Assembly (NCBI RefSeq): GCF_030538595.1
Contig: NZ_JAUNTS010000008.1
Coordinates: forward strand, 62,001 to 126,000
DNA: 64,000 nt
Direction of reading: 5' to 3'
From: Kocuria sp.
GTDB taxonomy: Bacteria; Actinomycetota; Actinomycetes; Actinomycetales; Micrococcaceae
Part shown: piece after piece, positions 36,898 to 45,614 of the stretch
How positions within the stretch are numbered: position 1 is the stretch's first letter
Layout: each line of letters opens with the position of its first letter
Translations under genes and position numbers: made by a program
Notes under the pieces: model-generated
Database searches by the model: none
What the model was told of the DNA's origin: nothing
The model's input: the letters and a program-made list of their open reading frames with translations, nothing else

Positions 36898-37976
36898 GCT
36901 GAAACCTCCTTCACGGTACTCAGTTGACCCAGGGCTGCGATGGTTTCCTCCACGGCATGGGGTTCACCAGCCAGGTCCAGGGTCAGTGATCCAAAGGACT
37001 GCTTCTGCAGCACGGAGACCCCACCGAACACAATGCGGAAGTTCACCCCGCGCGCGGCCGCAGCGGAGAGCACCGAGCCAACATCAACGCCGTCGCGGAT
37101 CTCGACGACGATCAGCCGGCCCTGACTGTGCTGGCTCAGATAAGCCAGTTCTTCCGGATCGGGTTCATCGTGACTGACGGTGGAGACAAAACGCCTTGCG
37201 GTTTCGGTTTCCGGGGTGGAGAAGATCCGCGCGGTGGGGCCTTCTTCAATCACTCGTCCGCTGTCCATGACGGCAACGCGGTCCGCGATGGAGCGCACCA
37301 CATCCATTTCATGGGTGATGAGCACCACGGTGATTCCGAACTCCCGGTTGGCCCGGCGCAGCAGACCCAGAACTTCCTGGGTGGTGTCCGGGTCCAATGC
37401 AGATGTGGATTCGTCAGCCAGCAGGATCTTGGGCTGGGCAGCCAGCGCACGGGCAATGCCCACGCGCTGTTTCTGCCCACCGGAAAGCTGCTCAGGATAG
37501 TTCCCGGCGCGCTCCGTGAGTCCCACAAATTGCAGCAGCTCAGCCACGCGTTCCTTGCGCTTGGCCTTGCTCCATCCGGCCCGGATCAGCGGGTACTCCA
37601 CGTTGCCGGCCACAGTGCGGGAAGTGAACAGGTTGAACTGCTGGAAGATCATGCCGATGTCACGGCGGATGGGTGCCAGCTGATCCTCGCTGCGGCCATC
37701 CACGCGGTGACCGTCCACCTGGATGGTGCCGCTGGTGGCAGGCTCCAAGCCGTTGATCATGCGCACCAGCGTGGACTTGCCCGCCCCGGAGTACCCGATC
37801 ACGCCGTAGATTTCACCGCGACGGATTTCCAAGGTGACATCCTCCACGGCCGTCACCTCCCGGCGCCCCTTGCCCTTGCCGGTCACGAATGTCTTGGTCG
37901 CGTTCTCAAAACGAACAATGACCTCAGCATCCTCACCCGGCCGGGACAAGGGGTTTTCCGTCTCCACGGAGGTCAC
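36894..37976 (-). CDS. metN: methionine ABC transporter ATP-binding protein
   Basis: 360 residues from GTG 37976, which overlaps the metQ stop. Walker A VIGYSGAGKSTLVRMINGLE; Q-loop FQQFNLFTSRTV; signature EQLSGGQKQRVGIARALA; Walker B KILLADESTSALDPDTTQEV; H-loop VVLITHEMDVVR. The C-terminal NIL domain (residues about 270-360, including ILQVSVLQKQ-like strands such as IVFGGVSVLQKQ) senses methionine in family members and inhibits transport when it is abundant. Confidence 0.95.
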   Translation of the reverse strand: MTSVETENPLSRPGEDAEVIVRFENATKTFVTGKGKGRREVTAVEDVTLEIRRGEIYGVIGYSGAGKSTLVRMINGLEPATSGTIQVDGHRVDGRSEDQLAPIRRDIGMIFQQFNLFTSRTVAGNVEYPLIRAGWSKAKRKERVAELLQFVGLTERAGNYPEQLSGGQKQRVGIARALAAQPKILLADESTSALDPDTTQEVLGLLRRANREFGITVVLITHEMDVVRSIADRVAVMDSGRVIEEGPTARIFSTPETETARRFVSTVSHDEPDPEELAYLSQHSQGRLIVVEIRDGVDVGSVLSAAAARGVNFRIVFGGVSVLQKQSFGSLTLDLAGEPHAVEETIAALGQLSTVKEVSA

Positions 37977-38848
37977 TGCTGCAGGTCCGCTTGGTAGTCG
38001 GCCAAGATCTGGTCCAGCTGCTCCCGAGGCAAGTCCAGGGACACGGCGGTGTCGCGGGACTCCTCAGCTTCAGCTGCCAGAACGGAATCCGTGTGGAAGA
38101 GGTCGGCAACCTTGTTCAGGGTTTCGTCGTCAGCATTGGCTCCCGTGGTGGTGAACAAGTTTACGTAGGGGTAGGAGCTTTCCTCCCCCACACCGTCCTC
38201 GGCCAGGGCGTCCTCCGCATTCAGATCAGCGCGCTCCAGGAAGTCGTTGTTGACCACGGACGCAGCCACGGAGTCCAAGGAGAGCACGGTCTGCTCAGCA
38301 GAGACCGAGGTCACCCGCACCTTGGAGTTTTCTGTGTCCACGTCATTTTCGGTAGGAGCGGTGGTGTCGGAGGTGAACTGCACCAGGTCGTTGGCCTCCA
38401 GCAGCAGCAGTGCCCGGGTCTGGTTGATGGAGTCGTTCGGAATGGCGATCTCGTCACCATCCTGGATCTGGTCCAGGGAGTCGTACCGGTTGGAGTAAAT
38501 GCCCATGGGGTAGATGGAAGTGGAGACGATCGGCACCACGTCCTCACCGGAGTTGTTCCGGTAATCGGCCAAGTAAGCGATGTGCTGGAAACGAGCAATG
38601 TCAATGTCGCCGTTGACCGTGGCCGGGTTCACCTGGCTGTAGTCGCCAAATTCGCGCAGTTCCACCGTGATTCCTTCTTCGGCAGCTGCATCAACGATGG
38701 CCTGGTCCACGGGAGAGGAGCCGATCACGCCCAGGGTGATCACGCCGTCGTCGTACGGGGCTGCGTTGTCATCGGAACCACCGCAAGCGGCCAGGGTGAG
38801 GCCCAAGATGGTGGTGACGGCCAGTGCGGAAACTCGGTAAGCGCGCAT
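37973..38848 (-). CDS. metQ: methionine-binding lipoprotein (NlpA family)
   Basis: 291 residues. Signal and lipobox VTTILGLTLAACGGSDDNAA. Mature protein has the NlpA/MetQ pattern: LGVIGSSPVDQAIVDAAAEE, TVELREFGDYSQVNPATVNG and IARFQHIAYLADY, then IAIPNDSINQTRALLLLEAN. First gene of metQNI; a SAM-IV-type leader lies directly upstream, so methionine uptake falls when SAM is high. Confidence 0.94.
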   Translation of the reverse strand: MRAYRVSALAVTTILGLTLAACGGSDDNAAPYDDGVITLGVIGSSPVDQAIVDAAAEEGITVELREFGDYSQVNPATVNGDIDIARFQHIAYLADYRNNSGEDVVPIVSTSIYPMGIYSNRYDSLDQIQDGDEIAIPNDSINQTRALLLLEANDLVQFTSDTTAPTENDVDTENSKVRVTSVSAEQTVLSLDSVAASVVNNDFLERADLNAEDALAEDGVGEESSYPYVNLFTTTGANADDETLNKVADLFHTDSVLAAEAEESRDTAVSLDLPREQLDQILADYQADLQQ

Positions 38849-38924
38849 GGGAGGGTGTGCCTTTCATTCGTGATGCGTGGGTCTGGACCCGCGCGCACAC
38901 CATGAATCATCCCGTGAGGATTGG

Positions 38925-39046
38925 GCGCGATTCCGTGCTTGCCACAGGTCCGTTGACCGGAGCCGGATGTTCATCTGGGGCACCCCACCACGTGAGAGGG
39001 TTGCCGCCCGGCCAGCCAGAGCTTGTCGCCGGGACTCGTCATCCAT
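38925..39046 (-). promoter_or_regulatory. SAM-IV-type riboswitch upstream of metQNI
   Basis: Read on the minus strand the leader contains GCTGGCCGGGCGGCAACCCT, then GTGGTGGGGTGCCCCAGATG and GGCAAGCACGG. These are the conserved core helices and pseudoknot strand of the actinobacterial SAM-IV (SAM-I/IV) class. A TAGGAT -10-like box lies at 39055-39060. Bound SAM should reduce metQNI expression. Confidence 0.8.
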
Positions 39047-39108
39047 TGCCCGGAATCCTAGCATTGGCGCCGCACCTTGGTGGAGACCGCCCACGAATTC
39101 CGTAACCC

Positions 39109-39124
39109 GTGAGCGCAATCTCAC
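39109..39124. promoter_or_regulatory. candidate operator GTGAG-N6-CTCAC upstream of pflB
   Basis: A perfect 5-bp inverted repeat with a 6-base spacer lies in the divergent metQ/pflB region. The geometry is that of CRP/FNR-family sites, but the sequence is not a standard match. It is a weak candidate for anaerobic or catabolite control of pfl. Confidence 0.3.
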
Positions 39125-39339
39125 ACCGCCATCACAATCGGGTTCTGTGCGCTCTGCGCACGCGCTAAACACACACGAACACACATGTTCACCAAGAAAT
39201 CCACTGCAACCGGCCCGTCTCTTCGTGCCCCCTTCCGTAGCGTTTCAGGAGGAATGTGGGGGCGCGTCTACACCCAGGGGCAACCTCACCAACGCTGCCG
39301 GAGTCACCGCTGGACTCCGGTCATGTCAGGAGGAGCACC

Positions 39340-41619
39340 ATGACCGCCCAGACCACTGACCGCTTGATCAACGACGATCAATTCGGACCTGACGCCACCC
39401 CATGGCGAGGTTTTACCGAAGGTCCGTGGCAGGACGGCGTTGACCTCCGCGATTTCATCCAGCGCAATTACACCCCCTACGACGGCGACTCCTCCTTCCT
39501 AGCAGGTCCCACCGCCCGCACCACGGGCATCTGGGAGCAATTGCTGGCCATGTTCCCTGCCGAGCGGGAGAAGGGCGTCTACGACGTCGATCCCCTGACG
39601 CCGTCCACCATCACCTCCCACAAGCCCGGCTACATCAACGCCGAACAAGAGATCATTGTGGGCTTGCAGACCGACGCCCCGTTGAAGCGCGCCATCATGC
39701 CCAACGGCGGCTGGCGGATGGTCAAAACCTCCCTGCAAACCTACGGGTACCCCGTGGATGAGGGTCTGGACAAGGTCTTCACCACCTACCGCAAGACCCA
39801 CAACGACGGCGTCTTTGACGTCTACTCCCCCAATGTCCGGGCTGCCCGTTCCTCCCACGTTGTGACCGGTCTGCCCGATGCTTACGGTCGCGGACGCATC
39901 ATCGGCGATTACCGCCGAGTGGCCCTGTACGGCGTCGATGCTCTGGTGGAGGCCAAGAAGCGCGAGCGCGCGGAACTGGACCTCTACGGGGCAGATGAAA
40001 AGGTCATCCGCGAGCGCGAGGAGAACTCTGAGCAGATCCGCGCCCTGCGGGAGTTGCAGGAGATGGCGGCTTCTTACGGTTTTGACATCTCCCGCCCTGC
40101 TGCCAATGCCACGGAAGCCGTACAGTGGCTCTACTTTGCCTACCTGGGTGCGGTCAAGGAACAGAACGGTGCGGCCATGTCCTTTGGCCGGAACACCGCG
40201 TTCCTGGACGTCTACTTTGCCCGTGACCTGGCTGAGGGCACTCTGACGGAGTCGGAGATCCAGGAAATCGTGGATGACCTGGTGATCAAGCTGCGCATTG
40301 TGCGCTTCCTGCGCACCCCGGAGTACGACCAGCTGTTCTCCGGTGATCCCACCTGGGTCACCGAATCCATTGGCGGCATGGGTGCCGACGGCCGGACCTT
40401 GGTCACCAAGACCTCCTTCCGGTTCCTGCAGACTCTCTACAACTTGGGCCCCGCTCCGGAACCGAATCTGACGGTGTTCTGGTCGGCTGACCTGCCGGAA
40501 GGCTTCAAACGGTTCTGCGCCCAGGTCTCCATTGACACCTCCGCCATTCAGTTTGAATCTGACGAGCTGATCCGCAGCGCCTGCGGGGATGACGCCGCCA
40601 TTGCGTGCTGCGTGTCCCCCATGACGGTGGGTAAGCAGATGCAGTTTTTTGGCGCCCGCGTGAACGTGGCCAAGTCCCTGCTGTACGCGATCAACGGTGG
40701 CCGGGATGAGGTTTCGGGTAAGCAAGTAGCCCCCGAATCTCCCGTGGTTGCCGGTGACGTCCTGGACTTCGACGACGTCTGGGAAAAGTTCTTGGTGCTG
40801 CTGGACTGGCTGGCTGCCACGTATGTGGAAGCACTGAACTGCATCCACTACATGCACGACAAGTACGCCTACGAGCGCTTGGAGATGGCCCTGCATGACC
40901 GCAATGTGCTGCGCACCATGGCCTGCGGCATTGCCGGGCTGTCCGTGACCACGGATTCTTTGTCTGCGATCAAGTACGCCACCGTACGCCCGGTGCGTGA
41001 TGAAACGGGTCTGGTGGTGGATTACCAGGTGGAGGGCGACTTCCCCACCTACGGCAACGACGACGACCGCGCGGATGACATTGCGGTGAAGATCGTCCAC
41101 GAGTTCATGGAACGCGTGCGCCGGCACCCCACCTACCGGGATGCCGTGCACACCCAGTCCGTGCTGACCATCACCTCCAACGTGGTCTACGGCAAGGCCA
41201 CCGGCAACACTCCTGACGGGCGCCGCACCGGTGAGCCCTTTGCTCCGGGGGCCAATCCGTCCAATGGTCGGGACACCCACGGCATGTTGGCCTCCGCCCT
41301 GTCCGTGGCCAAATTGCCCTTCGATGAAGCCATGGACGGCATCTCCCTGACCAACACGGTGGTTCCCTCCGGACTTGGCCGCACCAAGGACGAACAGGTC
41401 ACCAACCTGGTGGGTCTGCTGGACGCCCAGAACGTCTCCGACGGCTACCACATGAACGTCAACGTGCTGAATCAGGAAACCTTGGAAGATGCCATGGAGC
41501 ATCCGGAGAACTATCCGCAGCTCACCGTGCGGGTCTCCGGGTACGCCGTGAACTTTGTGCGCCTGACCCGCGAGCAGCAGTTGGACGTGCTCTCCCGCAC
41601 GTTCCACGATCGCATCTGA
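39340..41619 (+). CDS. pflB: formate C-acetyltransferase (pyruvate formate-lyase)
   Basis: Glycyl radical enzyme: pyruvate + CoA to acetyl-CoA + formate without oxygen. 759 residues from ATG 39340 behind AGGAGGAGCACC. N-terminus [39 protein letters not shown]; the adjacent active-site cysteines in [14 protein letters not shown]; and the glycyl-radical loop [17 protein letters not shown] near the end. The length and both catalytic motifs match true PFL rather than a diol dehydratase. Followed by its activase. Confidence 0.97.
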   Translation: MTAQTTDRLINDDQFGPDATPWRGFTEGPWQDGVDLRDFIQRNYTPYDGDSSFLAGPTARTTGIWEQLLAMFPAEREKGVYDVDPLTPSTITSHKPGYINAEQEIIVGLQTDAPLKRAIMPNGGWRMVKTSLQTYGYPVDEGLDKVFTTYRKTHNDGVFDVYSPNVRAARSSHVVTGLPDAYGRGRIIGDYRRVALYGVDALVEAKKRERAELDLYGADEKVIREREENSEQIRALRELQEMAASYGFDISRPAANATEAVQWLYFAYLGAVKEQNGAAMSFGRNTAFLDVYFARDLAEGTLTESEIQEIVDDLVIKLRIVRFLRTPEYDQLFSGDPTWVTESIGGMGADGRTLVTKTSFRFLQTLYNLGPAPEPNLTVFWSADLPEGFKRFCAQVSIDTSAIQFESDELIRSACGDDAAIACCVSPMTVGKQMQFFGARVNVAKSLLYAINGGRDEVSGKQVAPESPVVAGDVLDFDDVWEKFLVLLDWLAATYVEALNCIHYMHDKYAYERLEMALHDRNVLRTMACGIAGLSVTTDSLSAIKYATVRPVRDETGLVVDYQVEGDFPTYGNDDDRADDIAVKIVHEFMERVRRHPTYRDAVHTQSVLTITSNVVYGKATGNTPDGRRTGEPFAPGANPSNGRDTHGMLASALSVAKLPFDEAMDGISLTNTVVPSGLGRTKDEQVTNLVGLLDAQNVSDGYHMNVNVLNQETLEDAMEHPENYPQLTVRVSGYAVNFVRLTREQQLDVLSRTFHDRI

Positions 41620-41689
41620 GATCGGTCCCAGTCACCACATGCCAGGTACACGAACTACTCACCCCCGGTTTGCGCCGTCGGAGGGATCG

Positions 41690-42601
41690 GTGGCGGCCAT
41701 GCGCCCCACCGCACCCACTGCCGCGGTGCAGCCGACCGCTCTGCCGCGCCCCCGACGTCGTGGTGCCGCCGATGGACTGCCCGAAACACTGGGCGACCTC
41801 CACCGGGAACTCCTGCCGCTGGACGACGACGGCCGACCCCTGCACCATGAAAAGGTCCAGGCTCTACACGCCGGGCTCATGGGTTCCATCCACTCGTGGG
41901 AGTTGGTCACGGCGGTGGACGGTCCTGGTACCCGCATGACCGTGTTTCTCTCCGGTTGTCCGCTGCAATGCCTGTACTGCCACAACCCGGACACCATGCA
42001 GCTGAAAAACGGCACGTTGCAGTCGGCGGAGGAAGTGCTCAAGAGGATCAAGCGCTACCGCAAGATCTTTGATGCCACCGGCGGTGGGCTGACCATTTCC
42101 GGTGGTGAACCGCTGTTCCAGCACCAGTTCGTGCGCCGGATTTTGCGCGGCGCCAAGGAGATGGGCGTGCACACCGCGCTGGACACGTCCGGGTTCTTGG
42201 GCCGGGTTGCTGATGACGAACTGCTGGCGGACGTTGACCTGGTTCTGCTGGATGTGAAGTCCGGAGATGAGGACACCTATCGGAACACCACCGGCCGGGC
42301 GTTGGCTCCCACCGTGACGTTCGGGGATCGGCTGGCAGCCATGGGCAAGCCTCTGTGGATTCGATTCGTGCTGGTCCCGGGCCTCACGGATGCACCGGAG
42401 AACATTGAGGCCGTTGCTGAGATCGTGGCTCGGTGGGGCTCCGTGCAGCGCGTGGAGGTGTTGCCGTTTCACAACATGGGTCAGGACAAGTGGGCAGCGC
42501 TGGGACTGAACTATTCGCTGGAAGGTGTGCAGCCGCCGTCGTTGGAATCCACGGAAGCTGCCCGTGAAATCTTCCGGGCGCGGGGCCTCACGGTTTACTG
42601 A
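41690..42601 (+). CDS. pflA: pyruvate formate-lyase activating enzyme
   Basis: Radical SAM enzyme that installs the glycyl radical on PflB. 303 residues from GTG 41690, five bases after GGAGG; the ATG at 41639 lacks a ribosome site. The first 65 residues are a variable extension. Core: GSIHSWELVTAVDGPGTRMT, the cluster motif CPLQCLYCHNPDT (CX3CX2C), GGLTISGGEPLFQHQFVRRI and LDTSGFLG, ending EVLPFHNMGQDKWAALGLNY. It starts about 70 bp after pflB, so the pair is probably one operon. Confidence 0.95.
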   Translation: MAAMRPTAPTAAVQPTALPRPRRRGAADGLPETLGDLHRELLPLDDDGRPLHHEKVQALHAGLMGSIHSWELVTAVDGPGTRMTVFLSGCPLQCLYCHNPDTMQLKNGTLQSAEEVLKRIKRYRKIFDATGGGLTISGGEPLFQHQFVRRILRGAKEMGVHTALDTSGFLGRVADDELLADVDLVLLDVKSGDEDTYRNTTGRALAPTVTFGDRLAAMGKPLWIRFVLVPGLTDAPENIEAVAEIVARWGSVQRVEVLPFHNMGQDKWAALGLNYSLEGVQPPSLESTEAAREIFRARGLTVY

Positions 42602-42680
42602 CCCTTGAGCCAGTCTGTGGACTCCGCCTGCTGCGCCCAGTGCGCAGTTTTGAGCCTGCTGAGGCCGCCCTGGCGCCGAG

Positions 42681-42729
42681 TGCGCAATTGTGTGGCCCCT
42701 GAATGACTCAGGAGCCACACAATTGCGCA
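42681..42729. repeat. palindromic repeat, family II (locus 1)
   Basis: A perfect 16-bp inverted repeat TGCGCAATTGTGTGGC (42681-42696) / GCCACACAATTGCGCA (42714-42729) with loop CCCTGAATGACTCAGGA lies between convergent pflA and the LssY-like gene. A near-identical element lies at 46924-46980, and a degenerate half copy precedes this one (GTGCGCAGTTTTGAGCC near 42640). Confidence 0.8.
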
Positions 42730-42747
42730 TCCGATGTGGAGAGAGCC

Positions 42748-44241
42748 TTATCCGAGCAGGGCTCTGCCAGGGGGTGCTGCGCCAGCCGGCCCTGCGCCAG
42801 AAACCGGGTGAACCCACTTACGTGCAGATTGAGAGGTCATGGCGATCACCACGATGACCGACACTCCGGCGTTGATGAGCTCCATCCACGGCGCGGGCCC
42901 GCCCGTGGCTCCGGTGACCGCTGCCAACCGGATGGCCGCATCACCAACGCTGATGGCCACCAGGATCAGCCGTGCCCAGGAATTGCGCCTGAGGACTGCT
43001 GTCAACAGAGCTGCAAGAACCAGAACAGCCATCCAATAACAGCTCAGGAGTAACCACTGCGGCCAATTCGGGGTGAGTCCGGGAAGCAATACCACTGCGG
43101 TTCCCTCACGGTGGAGAGCAGTTGTGTGCCACACGTCTGCTGTCCACCGCACCAGCAGGATGGCCGCACTCACGATCAACGGGACGGGTGGGATCCGAAG
43201 CCGCGGCACCCTCAAGTCGGAGCTCTGAATGAGCCTCGGTTCCCGCGCTACCTGCTGGTTGCTGTATTCCTCATCATCTGCACTGCTGTATTCCTCGCCT
43301 GGACTGTGCGGTTGTGAGGCGGATATTGCACCGCGGCCACTGTCCGTATGCCGTCTGGCAGTCATGTCCGCCAGAGCCACACGGCCATCAGATTCCAGGT
43401 TGTCTCCCCCGCCATTTCGGGTGTGAAACGGGACTCCCACGTCCAGGAGTGACCACTGCGCAGCTGGGGTGGATTGCTCCACCATGGCAACCATGTAATC
43501 GCGTTCAGCATCAATGTCCGCATCAACTTTGTGCGTCACCTGCATGGTGAACAGCGAAAATCCAATTCCCCGGTCAAAGGTTGCAGCCGCTACCCAATCC
43601 ACTGGATGTCCCCCGGGCAATCTCCACCCGGTCGGTGCTCTCCAGAGGCGAATGTGGTGCCGTTGGCTAGTGGTGTGGCCCACCAACCGCTGAAAAGCAA
43701 GGTCTTGGGGCCGTCCGAACAGCTCCAAGGTGGAGACCGGAGCTGATGGGTAAGAGCGGCGAGTCAATGTGGCCACGATCATTTTCAGCGTTGACCGGGT
43801 GTCCAACGGGTCAGCTTCAATCCATCCAGCAGCGCTCAATGCTGATCGCAAACTCTCTGGTGAACCACAAAACGCCATGTTGACAGGATCCCCCAGAATG
43901 CCAATGTCTGTCCGGGTTCGCCCCATGTAATAGTCCGGTAAGTACAACTGGGCCAAAACTTCGTGAATGCGTGGCAAGGACACATAACTGAGGACAGCCC
44001 AGAATGGGATGAGCAAAAGCAGCCGGCTGGTGTTCCCCGCGGAAATGTCCAGGACGCACACCACCGCCAACCACGCCGCCAGGATGCCGCCCATCAGCAG
44101 AAGCACAGTATCCAGCACCTCATTGCGGCGTAGTCGCAGCCGACGCCGCGCTACCCGGCCGCTGGATACATAGCGGACAGGAACCGGGTGGGCGGATGTC
44201 TCCGGCCCATCTGCTCCCTGCGTCTCAGATTCGGCTGCCAT
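42748..44241 (-). CDS. membrane protein with LssY C-terminal-like domain
   Basis: 497 residues. Two hydrophobic helices at about 45-95, then a soluble domain (GDPVNMAFCGSPESLRSALS, AAGWIEADPLDTRSTLKMIV, STLELFGRPQDLAFQR, HHIRLWRAP) with the LssY_C pattern. A disordered acidic stretch (EEYSSADDEEYSNQQ) follows, and four more helices (LIVSAAILLVRWTADVWHTT onward). LssY_C domains occur in membrane proteins of unknown role, some next to lipid phosphatases. The gene is monocistronic and convergent with pflA. Confidence 0.65.
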   Translation of the reverse strand: MAAESETQGADGPETSAHPVPVRYVSSGRVARRRLRLRRNEVLDTVLLLMGGILAAWLAVVCVLDISAGNTSRLLLLIPFWAVLSYVSLPRIHEVLAQLYLPDYYMGRTRTDIGILGDPVNMAFCGSPESLRSALSAAGWIEADPLDTRSTLKMIVATLTRRSYPSAPVSTLELFGRPQDLAFQRLVGHTTSQRHHIRLWRAPTGWRLPGGHPVDWVAAATFDRGIGFSLFTMQVTHKVDADIDAERDYMVAMVEQSTPAAQWSLLDVGVPFHTRNGGGDNLESDGRVALADMTARRHTDSGRGAISASQPHSPGEEYSSADDEEYSNQQVAREPRLIQSSDLRVPRLRIPPVPLIVSAAILLVRWTADVWHTTALHREGTAVVLLPGLTPNWPQWLLLSCYWMAVLVLAALLTAVLRRNSWARLILVAISVGDAAIRLAAVTGATGGPAPWMELINAGVSVIVVIAMTSQSARKWVHPVSGAGPAGAAPPGRALLG

Positions 44242-44337
44242 CCAAGTACCTTATCCACCGGGCAGCATCAGCGGGGCTGTTTCCGTGCATCTGGATGGTG
44301 ACTAGTGTGGTGAGGGCCAATAGATCAGAGGAGAGCC

Positions 44338-45534
44338 ATGAGAGTACTCGTCACCAGTTCCCGCAATACCTTCGCCCTGGACATGGTGCGCAAGTTGGCG
44401 GAAGCAGGCCACACAGTCTTCACTTCCGACACCTACGACGGCGCCATTGGCAACCATTCCCGTTATGTCACAGCTCACCTGGTCACTGCATCACCCACGT
44501 TTGAAACCGACCAGTTCATGGCGGACATCAATCAAGCGATTGTGGATCATGACCTGGACGCAATCCTCCCCACCTTTGAGGAGGCGTTCTACCTGGCGGC
44601 CCGCCGTGAGGAACTTCCCCACAATGTTCGCCTCTACACGGGCAGCTTTGAGCAGCTTGCCCGATTGCACGACAAAGACACCTTCCAAGGCATTGCAGCG
44701 GCAGCGGGGGTACCTGCCCCGGAGACCACCATGGCCACCGATGATGAATCTTTGCGGGCGGCCACGGAAAAGTATCCGCATTACTTTGCCCGTGCTGCCT
44801 TCTCCCGCGGGGGCGTAGCTCTGCTCACCAACACGGGGCCGTTGGCCGGCAATCTGAAAATCACGGACGTGCACCCGACTCCGGAGCAACCTTGGCTGGT
44901 TCAACCGTTTGTCCAAGGCCCCATGGTGTGTTCTTACTCCACGCTGATTGACGGCGTGGTGACGGCCCACTCCACGTACCGGGCACCTGAGCAGTGGGCA
45001 CACAGCACAGGCATTGAGTTCCAGGCCGTGGACTCCACCAAAACTCTGGAGTATGCCCAGAAAATTGCCCGGGAAATTGGCCCCTACACGGGGCAGTTGT
45101 CTTTCGATTACGTGGACAACGACGGCGATTTCTCCATCATCGAGTGCAATCCGCGCACCACCAATGGTTCGGTTTTGATGACGGCCCAGCAACTCTCCGA
45201 CGGCTTGACCAAGCCTGGTTCGGGTCCATCCGTTGTGGCCCCCGGCAAAACTGTGGAGCTGACTCCGGCCGTGATCTTGGAGGGATTCCGGGAGCCACTG
45301 CGGCACATGCCCGTGGAGATTCACGATCTCATCCACGGCAAGGATCTAGGTGCAGGCTGGCATGACCCGACCGCCATGTTGTGGGCCCCAGCTTCGGTCC
45401 TGCACGGGTTGAAATTGGCGCGCGGCCATCATGAGAAGGCACTGGCAGCGCTGGGCGGAGACATTGTGTGGGACGGTCAGCCCATCACAGGAATGTCCCA
45501 GGAGGCCGCCTCGGTTTTGGCCGGTCTCCACTGA
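44338..45534 (+). CDS. ATP-grasp domain protein, substrate unknown
   Basis: 398 residues from ATG 44338 (GAGGAGAGCC upstream). Pre-ATP-grasp Rossmann part MRVLVTSSRNTFALDMVRKL and DAILPTFEEAFYLAA; central ATP-grasp DKDTFQGIAAAAGVPAPETT and WLVQPFVQGPMVCSYSTLID; metal-binding strand FSIIECNPRTTNGSVLM. ATP-grasp enzymes join a carboxylate to an amine or thiol through an acyl phosphate. The layout recalls carbamoyl-phosphate synthase-like ligases, but no ligase partner is nearby; the convergent neighbour is a peptidase-like hydrolase. Confidence 0.75.
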   Translation: MRVLVTSSRNTFALDMVRKLAEAGHTVFTSDTYDGAIGNHSRYVTAHLVTASPTFETDQFMADINQAIVDHDLDAILPTFEEAFYLAARREELPHNVRLYTGSFEQLARLHDKDTFQGIAAAAGVPAPETTMATDDESLRAATEKYPHYFARAAFSRGGVALLTNTGPLAGNLKITDVHPTPEQPWLVQPFVQGPMVCSYSTLIDGVVTAHSTYRAPEQWAHSTGIEFQAVDSTKTLEYAQKIAREIGPYTGQLSFDYVDNDGDFSIIECNPRTTNGSVLMTAQQLSDGLTKPGSGPSVVAPGKTVELTPAVILEGFREPLRHMPVEIHDLIHGKDLGAGWHDPTAMLWAPASVLHGLKLARGHHEKALAALGGDIVWDGQPITGMSQEAASVLAGLH

Positions 45535-45562
45535 AATCCATGATGTGCGATTCATGCCCGTG

Positions 45563-45602
45563 GTAGCTGGGTCATGACCGAGATAGCTGGGTCATGACCG
45601 AG
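45563..45602 (+). repeat. tandem 20-bp repeat and hairpin between convergent genes
   Basis: The 20-mer TAGCTGGGTCATGACCGAGA occurs twice in direct tandem (45563-45582, 45583-45602). Each copy contains the palindrome GGTCATGACC. It is followed by an imperfect stem TAGCCGC...GCGGCTA (45603-45636) overlapping the hydrolase 3' end, a possible bidirectional terminator. Confidence 0.8.
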
Positions 45603-45614
45603 ATAGCCGCGCCG

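Noticed and set aside
39499..41607. 700-codon open frame on the minus strand opposite pflB
   Set aside because: The plus strand encodes a complete pyruvate formate-lyase with catalytic motifs and a strong ribosome site; the opposite frame has neither.
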